Below are positions 1 to 9,965 of a stretch of 16,760 bases of DNA, piece after piece (positions within the stretch are counted from its first letter, which is position 1; each line of letters opens with the position of its first letter). The stretch is from Bradyrhizobium sp. CCH5-F6. GTDB taxonomy: Bacteria; Pseudomonadota; Alphaproteobacteria; Rhizobiales; Xanthobacteraceae. Under the pieces are notes generated by a model. That model saw only the letters and a program-made list of their open reading frames with translations, searched no databases and was not told the DNA's origin. Position numbers and translations under genes: made by a program. Location of the stretch: assembly GCF_001556045.1 (NCBI RefSeq), contig NZ_LSIC01000127.1, positions 1 through 16,760 of the forward strand, read 5' to 3'.

Positions 1-124
1 TCGCGAGCGCGCGCTGCAGCGCCGCCCCGAGATTGAGGGTCTGCGAATGTGACGCCGCCGTCAGCCAAGGACTGACCAGCAACGCCGTCGCGCACGCGAA
101 ACGCGTGACGCACTTTGAAAACAT
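1..124 (-). CDS. TolC/CzcC-type outer-membrane efflux protein, N-terminus only
   Basis: The first 41 codons of a gene that runs off the left edge of the window. The ATG is at 124-122. The translation starts with a signal peptide: Lys and Arg near the start, a hydrophobic stretch rich in Ala and Leu, then an Ala-Ala-Ser-His-Ser region where cleavage is plausible. The mature start reads TLNLGAALQRALA. This matches the opening of outer-membrane factors of the TolC/CzcC family, whose mature chains typically begin with a Leu-x-x-Ala-Leu-x-x-Ala-Leu helix. It lies 54 nt downstream of a small Cys/His protein gene and on the same strand as the czcB-czcA pair at 3978-8169, so it is the likely channel of that exporter. 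The family call rests on a short stretch; the gene could be complete or broken outside the window. Confidence 0.7.
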   Translation of the reverse strand, partial: MFSKCVTRFACATALLVSPWLTAASHSQTLNLGAALQRALA

Positions 125-178
125 GATGAAAACCTGACGAAAGACGGAATCAGAGCGCGATGCGCCCAGCGGTCATTT

Positions 179-544
179 TCAGGTCAGGGACTTCGGTGGG
201 GGCGGATCGAGACCGCGCACGGTGTCGGTCAGAGGGGCCGTCGCCCGGATGAGGACCGCCACCTTGGGTTCCATCACGGTCATGACCTGCTGCGGAGGCG
301 CTGCGACGGAGACCGCGAAGCAGCCATGGCAGTGATGGTCGACGATGGCACCAGTCTCAGGGCCGCTATCGGGCTTGGTATCGACCATCCAAGCCACCGG
401 GGAACCGGCAGGATTGGTCACGTCGAGGTCGAGACACCGATGCAGCGCACCCGACATCAGATAGGTCACGATCAGAAATACGGACACGATCCCGCGCAAA
501 GCAGGAATATGCCGAAATCCAGATCTGATCCGACCAATCGTCAA
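179..544 (-). CDS. Small membrane-anchored HCHGC protein, copy 1
   Basis: A product of about 121 residues and unknown function. It has a basic N-terminus, one hydrophobic segment (about residues 15-37, ALRGIVSVFLIVTYLMSGAL), a motif reading His-His-Cys-His-Gly-Cys-Phe near residue 71, and the tail RGLDPPPPKSLT. The predicted layout is a signal anchor or uncleaved signal with the Cys/His motif outside the cytoplasm. I chose TTG at 544-542 because it aligns with the only possible start of copy 2 and gives equal lengths; GTG at 553 and TTG at 589 are alternatives. Copies 2 and 3 lie at 2178-2546 and 8405-8767. The outer-membrane channel gene follows after 54 nt. The Cys/His motif suggests binding of a soft metal, which is inference. 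The layout loosely recalls DUF2946 proteins, but membership is not established. Confidence 0.8.
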   Translation of the reverse strand: MTIGRIRSGFRHIPALRGIVSVFLIVTYLMSGALHRCLDLDVTNPAGSPVAWMVDTKPDSGPETGAIVDHHCHGCFAVSVAAPPQQVMTVMEPKVAVLIRATAPLTDTVRGLDPPPPKSLT

Positions 545-609
545 TGACCACACTCTACGTTCGCGAGTTGGTAGGTAGCATGGGCACAAGGCTCACGTCG
601 ACCCGCAAT

Positions 610-615
610 ATTATA
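610..615 (-). promoter_or_regulatory. Candidate -10 element for HCHGC copy 1
   Basis: The minus strand reads TATAAT, a perfect consensus -10 hexamer, 66 nt upstream of the chosen TTG start of copy 1. No good TTGACA-like hexamer sits at the normal spacing. Instead an inverted repeat occupies the -35 region, which would fit an activator- or repressor-dependent promoter. The corresponding place upstream of copy 2 is recognisably related but lacks the perfect hexamer. Confidence 0.45.
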
Positions 616-632
616 ACAATCCCAAACATTTG

Positions 633-649
633 TTGCGTGCCACTCGCAA
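633..649. promoter_or_regulatory. Inverted repeat TTGCG-N7-CGCAA, candidate operator
   Basis: TTGCG (633-637) and CGCAA (645-649) are exact inverted arms around a 7-nt spacer. The centre lies about 29 bp upstream of the TATAAT at 610-615, so a bound protein would cover the -35 region of that promoter. The MarR-type regulator encoded at 1383-1913 is one candidate ligand, but nothing in the sequence proves it. Five-bp arms can occur by chance. Confidence 0.3.
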
Positions 650-756
650 TTTCCAGGAATCGAGCATGCGGGTAACGCTGCCAGTTCTGGGACGTGGCTG
701 CAGGTTTTTCTTCGGAGGCAACGTACCCGTCTTATGCGACGTTCTTTCACGGCTTC

Positions 757-1386
757 CTAAACGATAGCATTGCAACTCGTCCGATCCGCACCGAATGCGA
801 GGACTGCAGTTTGGCCCCGGCAAAGCCCGCCCTTTTTGAAGAGTTTGCCCCAGGTCCCATCGACGTGGGACTGAACCGCAATCCTACTTGAAATCTGCGC
901 TGCAAGGTTGAGGACGATGCGTTCCTCCCGGTTGGTCGGCCGGTCATAGTCCGCAGCGTACAGTGCGCCCCCACGCCGCAGGACTCGGAAAGCCTCCTTC
1001 GCCAAGGCGATTTTTTCATCGGGAGCCCGCAGGTGGAAAGACAGTACGCATATCGCGCGGTCGAAGCTGCCGGTGTGGACCGCAATGGAAGGTGCGTCGA
1101 TGAACGTAATATTCGAAGTTTGCTGCTTTTCGATAGCTCGCTTTGACTTTCGGACGATCGATGGATCGGGATCCGCTACAACGATACTGAGCTCGGTGAA
1201 CCGTTCTGCAAGCGAGATCGCGGTCGCCGCGCTTCCCGGTCCGAACGCCAAGAGGCGCTCTCCGCTCTTCGGAGGAACCAGATCGAACAAGGGCTCCTGC
1301 CATGACGTGTCGCGCAGCATTGCAGCGGCGAAGCAGTAGTAAAGCGGTTTGAGCGCCGCCACGACCAAATTTGATAGAAACTTCAT
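757..1386 (-). CDS. SAM-dependent methyltransferase (class I)
   Basis: A 209-residue protein with a class I methyltransferase fold. Motif I is at about 43-58 (RLLAFGPGSAATA), the acidic ribose-binding residues at about 69-73 (VVADPD), motif IV at about 108-116 (FDRAICVLS), and the post-IV motif at about 134-150 (FRVLRRGGALYAADYDRP). The glycine loop reads GPGSAA rather than the usual GxGxG. The N-terminus (about 5-23) is hydrophobic, so the enzyme may sit at the inner face of the membrane. The ATG at 1386-1384 overlaps the TGA of the MarR gene as ATGA, a translational-coupling arrangement, and is preferred over an earlier start. The substrate cannot be read from the sequence. The layout resembles the small methyltransferases encoded with metal or metalloid resistance genes, but no arsenite-type Cys triad is seen. 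Confidence 0.8.
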   Translation of the reverse strand: MKFLSNLVVAALKPLYYCFAAAMLRDTSWQEPLFDLVPPKSGERLLAFGPGSAATAISLAERFTELSIVVADPDPSIVRKSKRAIEKQQTSNITFIDAPSIAVHTGSFDRAICVLSFHLRAPDEKIALAKEAFRVLRRGGALYAADYDRPTNREERIVLNLAAQISSRIAVQSHVDGTWGKLFKKGGLCRGQTAVLAFGADRTSCNAIV

Positions 1387-1913
1387 GCGGTGTCGCGACC
1401 GCGAGGCCAATGGCGCAGAGCGTCCGAAGCCGTCAGAAGCTTCGCGCGCTTGAGGACGCTCTTCAGCTCCTCGAGTTCTGCGAGAAGTCGATGCGCCTTG
1501 CCGCTCGCGTTATTGGCAACATACGCGTTCGCTGCGTTCATGGAGCCAGACAGGTTTTCTATCTGCCACCGAGCGTTGCTCGAGAGCGCGAGGAGAACAA
1601 CACGGCGATCGGTAGCGCTCGGCTTGCGGCGGATCAGTCCTTTGGACTCGAGCAATTGCGACTGCGCCGTAACGAAGGACGCGTCCACGGCGAGTCTCTC
1701 CGACACCACGCTGACCCGCACCCCCTCGTCGTCCGCAAGATGCGATATCGCCATCAGAATGTTCCATTGAGCCACAGTGACACCCAGGCCGGTCGCCCAA
1801 CACTTCTGCACTTCGCTCAAACAGCCGTGAATTTGCTTCACTTCCCAGGATAGTCGCTGCAAGAGGTCGTCCGGCGCCGAAGTCTGCGGGTCTTCAACTT
1901 GCTTGGTTTCCAT
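1383..1913 (-). CDS. MarR-family transcriptional regulator
   Basis: A 176-residue winged-helix regulator. The core is at about 44-110: VTVAQWNILMAI, then the recognition-helix region LAVDASFVTAQSQLLESKGLI, then the wing KPSATDRRVVLLALS, whose D-R-R is the conserved wing-tip motif of MarR proteins. Long flanking helices at both ends fit the dimerisation domain. An upstream extension to 2039 is open, but ATG at 1913-1911 is preceded by GAAGGA (minus strand, 1926-1921) with a 7-nt spacer and starts closer to the family's usual length. The stop overlaps the methyltransferase start (ATGA), so the two form an operon. MarR proteins usually repress nearby genes and respond to small ligands, oxidation or metals. 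Cys31 and Cys38 are the only cysteines and might sense redox state or metal; that is inference. Confidence 0.9.
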   Translation of the reverse strand: METKQVEDPQTSAPDDLLQRLSWEVKQIHGCLSEVQKCWATGLGVTVAQWNILMAISHLADDEGVRVSVVSERLAVDASFVTAQSQLLESKGLIRRKPSATDRRVVLLALSSNARWQIENLSGSMNAANAYVANNASGKAHRLLAELEELKSVLKRAKLLTASDALRHWPRGRDTA

Positions 1914-2177
1914 AACGTGATCCTTCAATTCCAATGTGGACGCCGACGGCGCCTGCAAAACGGAATGGCCCCGAAAGAGCGGTTTCTGAAAAATGCGTTC
2001 TCGATCGAGATCGCCTACACACGCTTGCTGCCCCAGCAACTTGGCTGAGCTCGCAAAGGCTTTGAGAGCGACGCCGTCGCCATCCCAAAGGCAGGGACGA
2101 CAGCATCGCGCTGCGGCGCGAGGGAGGTTCGACGGAAAACGGAAACAGGACGCGCGATGCGTCCCGCGTCGTTCGCT

Positions 2178-2546
2178 TTAGGTCAGAGATTTCGGCGGGG
2201 GTGGATCAAGACCGCGAACATTCCCGTATAGGGGAGCCGCCGATTTCGGCAACTCAGCGGGCCTCACATCCAAGGTGAGTTCCGCCTGTTGCGCCGGCCC
2301 GGGGACCGACACCGAAAAGCAACCGTGACAGTGGTGATCGGCCACCAAACCCCGTTCGGGCGATTGGGAGCTCTTGCCGTCCGTAGCCACGATCGCCGAG
2401 GCTGATCCGGAGCGAATGGCGACGCCGACATCAACGAGTCCATGCAGAACGCCAGACAGGACGTACGCCAGGGTCAGGAGAGCGGACACGATCCCGCGCA
2501 ACGCAGTAATGCGCCGAGTTCCCGATATGACCTGACTAACCGACAA
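2178..2546 (-). CDS. Small membrane-anchored HCHGC protein, copy 2
   Basis: A 122-residue paralogue of the product at 179-544. It has an N-terminal basic segment and one hydrophobic helix (about 15-36, ALRGIVSALLTLAYVLSGVLHG), then DHHCHGCFSVSV at about 71-82, and the tail VRGLDPPPPKSLT, identical to copy 1 over the last 13 residues. A stop codon lies two codons before the TTG at 2546-2544 and no ATG is available near the N-terminus, so TTG is the only sensible start; this fixes the start of copy 1 as well. A short ORF with a strong Shine-Dalgarno sequence (2536-2586) overlaps this start in another frame and may feed ribosomes to it. The MarR-methyltransferase pair follows after 264 nt with no gene between. 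The function is unknown; extracytoplasmic metal binding is inferred from the motif and the neighbours. Confidence 0.85.
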   Translation of the reverse strand: MSVSQVISGTRRITALRGIVSALLTLAYVLSGVLHGLVDVGVAIRSGSASAIVATDGKSSQSPERGLVADHHCHGCFSVSVPGPAQQAELTLDVRPAELPKSAAPLYGNVRGLDPPPPKSLT

Positions 2547-2586
2547 TGATCACCCACTTGGTGAAGACAACGAGGCTACCTAACAT
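2536..2586 (-). CDS. Possible 16-residue leader ORF overlapping HCHGC copy 2
   Basis: ATG at 2586-2584 opens a 16-codon frame (MLGSLVVFTKWVIIVG) ending in TAG at 2538-2536. It overlaps the TTG start of copy 2 by 11 nt in a different frame. GGAAGG lies on the minus strand just upstream with about 7 nt of spacing, a better ribosome site than any near the TTG. Copy 1 has an ATG at the matching place (581-579), followed by an 8-codon ORF (MLPTNSRT). A leader peptide that couples or attenuates translation of the TTG-started gene is plausible, but the peptide sequences are not conserved between copies, so a chance ORF remains possible. Confidence 0.35.
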   Translation of the reverse strand: MLGSLVVFTKWVIIVG

Positions 2587-2681
2587 GATGGCTACCTTCC
2601 GTCGATCCGCGAAATATCGCGAGCGCGTCGCCGGTCGAACGGTTCCAACTTCGGGCTGCCGCCCGCTGAGCGCTTCGTGGC

Positions 2682-3416
2682 CTACAAATCCTCACCAGCC
2701 AACTTTCTAAGTTCGTTCTTGTCGTCTTCACGCAGGATCGTGTTGGCAACTTGATCGTAGGCTCGGGTCGCAGCGACGAGACTGCTCATCTCATGGACCG
2801 CGTTCACGTTCGCTCCCTCCAAGGCTCCCGTAGCCAGCCGGATCTGCGCCGGCGGTACTTCGATCGCCGGCAACTCCGATGAAAACAGCGTCCTTCCCTC
2901 GGCGCGCAACTTGGCATTATCTTCGAACTTCACGAGGCGCAGACGTCCTATCGGTCCCCTCGCCGTCGAGATGGTCCCGTCGGCTCCGATGCTCACCGGC
3001 CCATCGCGTGGCGGAACCTGTAAGGGGCCGGTCGCAGTCAACACGATATCGCCCGACAACGTGACCACGCGGCCTTCCTTGTCGAGCGTGAACGCTCCGT
3101 TCCGCGTGTAGCGATCTCCGGCAGCCGTCCGGATCACAAAGAAGCCGTCACCGACGACCGCGACATCCGTTCCATTCCCGGTGGCCTTGAGGGGGCCGCC
3201 AGAAAAGTCGGTATAGCCGGTGACCGCCACCAGCGATCGCATCGGAGAGGAAGGAATGTCGTCGGCTTCCTTCGCCTTCGTGAGATATTCGCGGAACTGA
3301 AGCCCCTCGCGTTTAAACCCGGTCGTGGTCTGATTAGCAACGTTTCGAGCAACCTTGTCCAATTGCTGTTGCAGTGTGATCAATCGCGATAGCCCGATGA
3401 CGGTCTTGTCGGACAT
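2682..3416 (-). CDS. flgF: Flagellar basal-body rod protein, FlgF type
   Basis: A complete 244-residue protein of the flagellar rod/hook family. The N-terminal signature is at about 11-36 (LITLQQQLDKVARNVANQT, then TTGFKRE), matching the Flg_bb_rod pattern of L-x-x-x-A-N-N-x-A-N-x-x-T-x-G-F. The central FlgE/F/G-like domain contains VAVVGDGFFVIRTAAGDRYTRNGAFT (in part, about 85-110), and the C-terminal helix is at about 206-227 (VHEMSSLVAATRAYDQVANT). FlgF normally forms part of the proximal rod in the periplasm. ATG at 3416-3414 has AAAGG upstream with a 10-nt spacer and places the signature at the usual distance; a longer open frame to 3515 is not needed. No other flagellar gene lies in the window, which is unusual because rod genes normally sit together. 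FlgG is the main alternative name, but the length of about 244 favours FlgF. Confidence 0.85.
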   Translation of the reverse strand: MSDKTVIGLSRLITLQQQLDKVARNVANQTTTGFKREGLQFREYLTKAKEADDIPSSPMRSLVAVTGYTDFSGGPLKATGNGTDVAVVGDGFFVIRTAAGDRYTRNGAFTLDKEGRVVTLSGDIVLTATGPLQVPPRDGPVSIGADGTISTARGPIGRLRLVKFEDNAKLRAEGRTLFSSELPAIEVPPAQIRLATGALEGANVNAVHEMSSLVAATRAYDQVANTILREDDKNELRKLAGEDL

Positions 3417-3606
3417 TGGAAGACTGCCTTTCAAACTGCCGAATGAGGCCGGTGGTCGCCGTTGCGCTGCGCTTGCTTGGTTTGAGGATCGCAGCGGGCG
3501 GGATCCACAAGGCATGTGAGCCGCCGCGCACTCGGTTCTCGGCTTGGAGCCGACATAACTGCGCGCGGCTTTGTCTTGCCGTCGACAATGTCGTCGGATG
3601 GAGCCT

Positions 3607-8169
<4,563 letters not shown>

Positions 8170-8404
8170 GGCGCGCGTCTCGCTGCACGGGAGGCGCGGT
8201 CGCGCAGCGCCAGGCAAACGAAGGTTCCCAAGCCGCATCGACCGGCCGACGACAAACGCCGCTCCCACGTCTCGAAAACCATGGGCAAAGCGACGAATAC
8301 ATGCGCTCGCGCTTCTCGCGCGGCAGCGATCTCAGATGACATGGAAATAGACCTGCAAACGACGGCAAGAAGACGCACGGATGCGCCGAGCGGGTTCGTT
8401 CAGA

Positions 8405-8767
8405 TCAGGCCTTTGGAGGGGGAGTATCCAATGCGGAGGAGGTGCCGGTCAGCCGCTTCGTCGGCATAGCGACCGGCTTCGTCACGGCCGCAGCGAGCGA
8501 CCAGGCTGCCGTGGCCCGAACGGGCGAGACGGAGAAGCACCCGTGGCAATGCCGTTCGGTCAGAACGCTGTCGCCACCGGTCGTGCTTCCCAGACCTGCA
8601 GTCGAAAAGACTGTCTCGGTCGAGCCGGAGATTGCCAGATGGTCGATATGGGCACTGTGGAGGACGGCGACGCTCAAATGTCCGAACGCAAGCAACAGAA
8701 CCAGCAGATCGCGCAGCCGGCGAAGGAGAGCATTGCTGGTGGCGGCGATCGGCATAACGCGAGGCAA
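8405..8767 (-). CDS. Small membrane-anchored HCHGC protein, copy 3
   Basis: A 120-residue divergent paralogue of the products at 179-544 and 2178-2546. An N-terminal hydrophobic helix (about 18-36, LRDLLVLLLAFGHLSVAVL) is followed by HSAHIDH, then RHCHGCFSVSPV at about 72-83, and the tail SALDTPPPKA. The conserved points across all three copies are the single helix ending in V/A-L-H, the H-C-H-G-C-F-x-V-S core and the L-D-x-P-P-P-K tail. The start may be TTG at 8767 or ATG at 8755-8753 (Met5); neither has a strong ribosome site. It is the first gene upstream of czcB on the same strand, as copy 1 is for the outer-membrane gene. The function is unknown; a periplasm-facing metal-binding helper of the exporter is the working idea. 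Confidence 0.8.
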   Translation of the reverse strand: MPRVMPIAATSNALLRRLRDLLVLLLAFGHLSVAVLHSAHIDHLAISGSTETVFSTAGLGSTTGGDSVLTERHCHGCFSVSPVRATAAWSLAAAVTKPVAMPTKRLTGTSSALDTPPPKA

Positions 8768-8866
8768 ATCCGCAGAGGCAGAAGTGGCGCTGTCGCTATG
8801 GGCGACTCGGCATACTCGGCACTCCTACACGTCGCTCGGTCGGTTGTCCTCAGCAAAAACGCGGGG

Positions 8867-8884
8867 TGCGACAATGTTGCCGCA
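8867..8884. promoter_or_regulatory. Imperfect 18-bp palindrome upstream of HCHGC copy 3
   Basis: TGCGACAATGTTGCCGCA has 8-bp arms (TGCGRCAA) with one mismatch around a 2-bp centre. It lies about 100 nt upstream of the start of copy 3, in the 184-nt gap after the membrane-protein gene. This size and symmetry fit a dimeric winged-helix or similar repressor site controlling the czcB-czcA transcript. No convincing -35/-10 pair could be tied to it. Confidence 0.35.
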
Positions 8885-8951
8885 TCGTCATAAGAAGTTG
8901 TTTCCGTCGCTTCGGCTTCCCAGTTCCGCGTTGCAGGGCCAAGCTCCTGCA

Positions 8952-9359
8952 CTACCCGACGCTGCGGGTCTTTTCCGAAGGTTCCGATAGGCTGACAGTC
9001 TCGGCTGCCTCGGACTTCGCGTCGGCTATCCGCTCCACCGATCCGGCGATGCCTCGCAGCGGCGTGCCAAAATCGGGAATATCGATCAAGGCCAAAAGCA
9101 GGCCCGCGATCCAGAACGCGTGCATCCCCGTGAACAGCGAGATCAGGCCGAGCACGGCGACGAACTCGAACTGCAGCTTCAGCGACTTGTGTGCCATCCG
9201 CTCGGGCAGGCTGTGCAGCTTCCAGTAAAGCACTCCCACGGAAAAGATCACCGCCACCAAGAAGAACCCCATCACCACCAGTAGCACGTCGGAGCCATCG
9301 GCCCCCGGCAGGAAGAACGGAAGCTTATGAGGAGCCTGGGGGTGAATTTCGTCCGCCAA
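8952..9359 (-). CDS. Inner-membrane protein of unknown function, FNR/FixK-type promoter
   Basis: About 135 residues, beginning (M)ADEIHPQAPHKLPFFLPG. One strong membrane helix is at about 26-45 (LLVVMGFFLVAVIFSVGVLY). It is followed by KLHSLPERMAHKSLKLQFEF and then one or two hydrophobic segments at about 68-95 (VAVLGLISLFTGMHAFWIAG), then a charged C-terminal tail. I choose TTG at 9359-9357 because GGGAGAG lies 5 nt upstream and the FNR-like box at 9423-9436 would otherwise fall inside the coding sequence of the longer frame from 9461. I do not recognise a function. His residues near the membrane faces (HPQAPH, HSLPERMAH) are notable. The box suggests expression under low oxygen. Confidence 0.75.
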   Translation of the reverse strand: MADEIHPQAPHKLPFFLPGADGSDVLLVVMGFFLVAVIFSVGVLYWKLHSLPERMAHKSLKLQFEFVAVLGLISLFTGMHAFWIAGLLLALIDIPDFGTPLRGIAGSVERIADAKSEAAETVSLSEPSEKTRSVG

Positions 9360-9397
9360 ACCTGCTCTCCCAATGACGGATTGGACTTCGTCTTCCG

Positions 9398-9403
9398 AAT
9401 ATG
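9398..9403 (-). promoter_or_regulatory. Candidate -10 element (CATATT) behind the FNR/FixK box
   Basis: The minus strand reads CATATT here. Transcription starting near 9391 would place the palindrome centre (9429.5) about 39 bp upstream, close to the -41.5 spacing of class II FNR/FixK activation. The geometry supports the promoter; the hexamer alone is weak. Confidence 0.4.
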
Positions 9404-9422
9404 GGGGCTTACATCGCGGGCC

Positions 9423-9436
9423 TTGATCTAGATCAA
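9423..9436. promoter_or_regulatory. FNR/FixK-type binding site (TTGAT-N4-ATCAA)
   Basis: TTGATCTAGATCAA is a perfect 14-bp palindrome matching the FNR/FixK consensus TTGAT-N4-ATCAA exactly. It sits 64 nt upstream of the chosen start of the inner-membrane protein gene at 8952-9359. In rhizobial relatives FixK activates genes under low oxygen. The match is exact; the regulation is inferred. Confidence 0.7.
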
Positions 9437-9543
9437 AGGATAACGGCGGTGCGGGATGCAATGCCCCCGATGGACGCGCAAAGGCCCGGATGAACCGCGG
9501 GACGCCGCTAGAAGGTCCCTTTCCTCCGACGAGAGAGGCGCCT

Positions 9544-9747
9544 TCACTTCGCCGCGCGGGCCTTCACCTTGCGAGCTTTGAGGTAAGCCCGGAGCGCCTT
9601 CTCGGCGAGAATGTAGGCGGGCTGACCGTCCTCGATTGCCGCCATCTTGAGGGATTTGATGACGTCCCTAGGCAGATAAAGCAAAATCTGCCGCCTGCCG
9701 TCTTCCCCCTCACGGGCCTCCGATACGTCAACCTTGGGCCGCTTCAT
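9544..9747 (-). CDS. Small basic protein, ribbon-helix-helix-like
   Basis: A 67-residue protein. After a charged N-terminus comes RRQILLYLPRDVIKSLKMAA, then IEDGQPAYILAEKALRAYLK, and a basic tail rich in Lys, Arg and Ala. A short beta strand followed by two helices is the pattern of ribbon-helix-helix DNA-binding proteins (antitoxins, ParG-like factors). ATG at 9747-9745 has GGAG 8 nt upstream; the longer open frame to 9903 runs into insertion-sequence debris and is rejected. No toxin partner is adjacent: the next gene downstream is the membrane protein at 8952-9359, and upstream lie transposase remnants. It may be a chromosomal survivor flanked by mobile DNA. Fold confidence is moderate and the function is unknown. 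Confidence 0.7.
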   Translation of the reverse strand: MKRPKVDVSEAREGEDGRRQILLYLPRDVIKSLKMAAIEDGQPAYILAEKALRAYLKARKVKARAAK

Positions 9748-9823
9748 CCATCGATCTCCGCAAACAGCCAGGCGTGGATAGCTGACTATCAAAATACGCA
9801 TACCATCGAGACGCGCTCCCGGA

Positions 9824-9965
9824 GTACGCCTTTCTCGGCCAACAGGTCCTGGCGCACCACGTCGGCATTGCCGCGATGCCGAATGAGCCTCTCGCGCAGC
9901 CAACCCTCAAGGCCGTCAAGACGCTTCGGCCGCTCAGGCGACTTGAACGGCTTCACTCCGCCCGC
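9824..9965 (-). pseudogene. Transposase scrap resembling an IS21-type N-terminal region
   Basis: In frame with the IS256 remnant, the translation changes abruptly after DVLAYVA to GGVKPFKSPERPKRLDGLEG, then WLRERLIRHRGNADVVRQDL and LAEKGV. IS256 transposases instead continue to the region with the third catalytic Glu. The R-H-R-G-N-A-D-V-V-R-Q-x-L-x-x-E-K-G segment recalls a block in some IS21-family IstA proteins, just before the DDE core. Family identity is from memory of the motif and is moderate. The fragment ends near 9824, followed by unrelated sequence. It shows that at least two elements have recombined or nested here. Confidence 0.5.

Noticed and set aside
2608..2621. CGCGA-AATA-TCGCG inverted repeat as an operator or terminator
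   Set aside because: Its arms are short, it has no U-run, and GC-rich words like CGCGA are frequent here. It was noted only as part of the upstream region of copy 2.
8170..8404. A longer adaptor start at 8268
   Set aside because: The added 33 residues are Arg-rich and would place the membrane anchor far inside the protein; ATG 8169 starts directly at a typical anchor.
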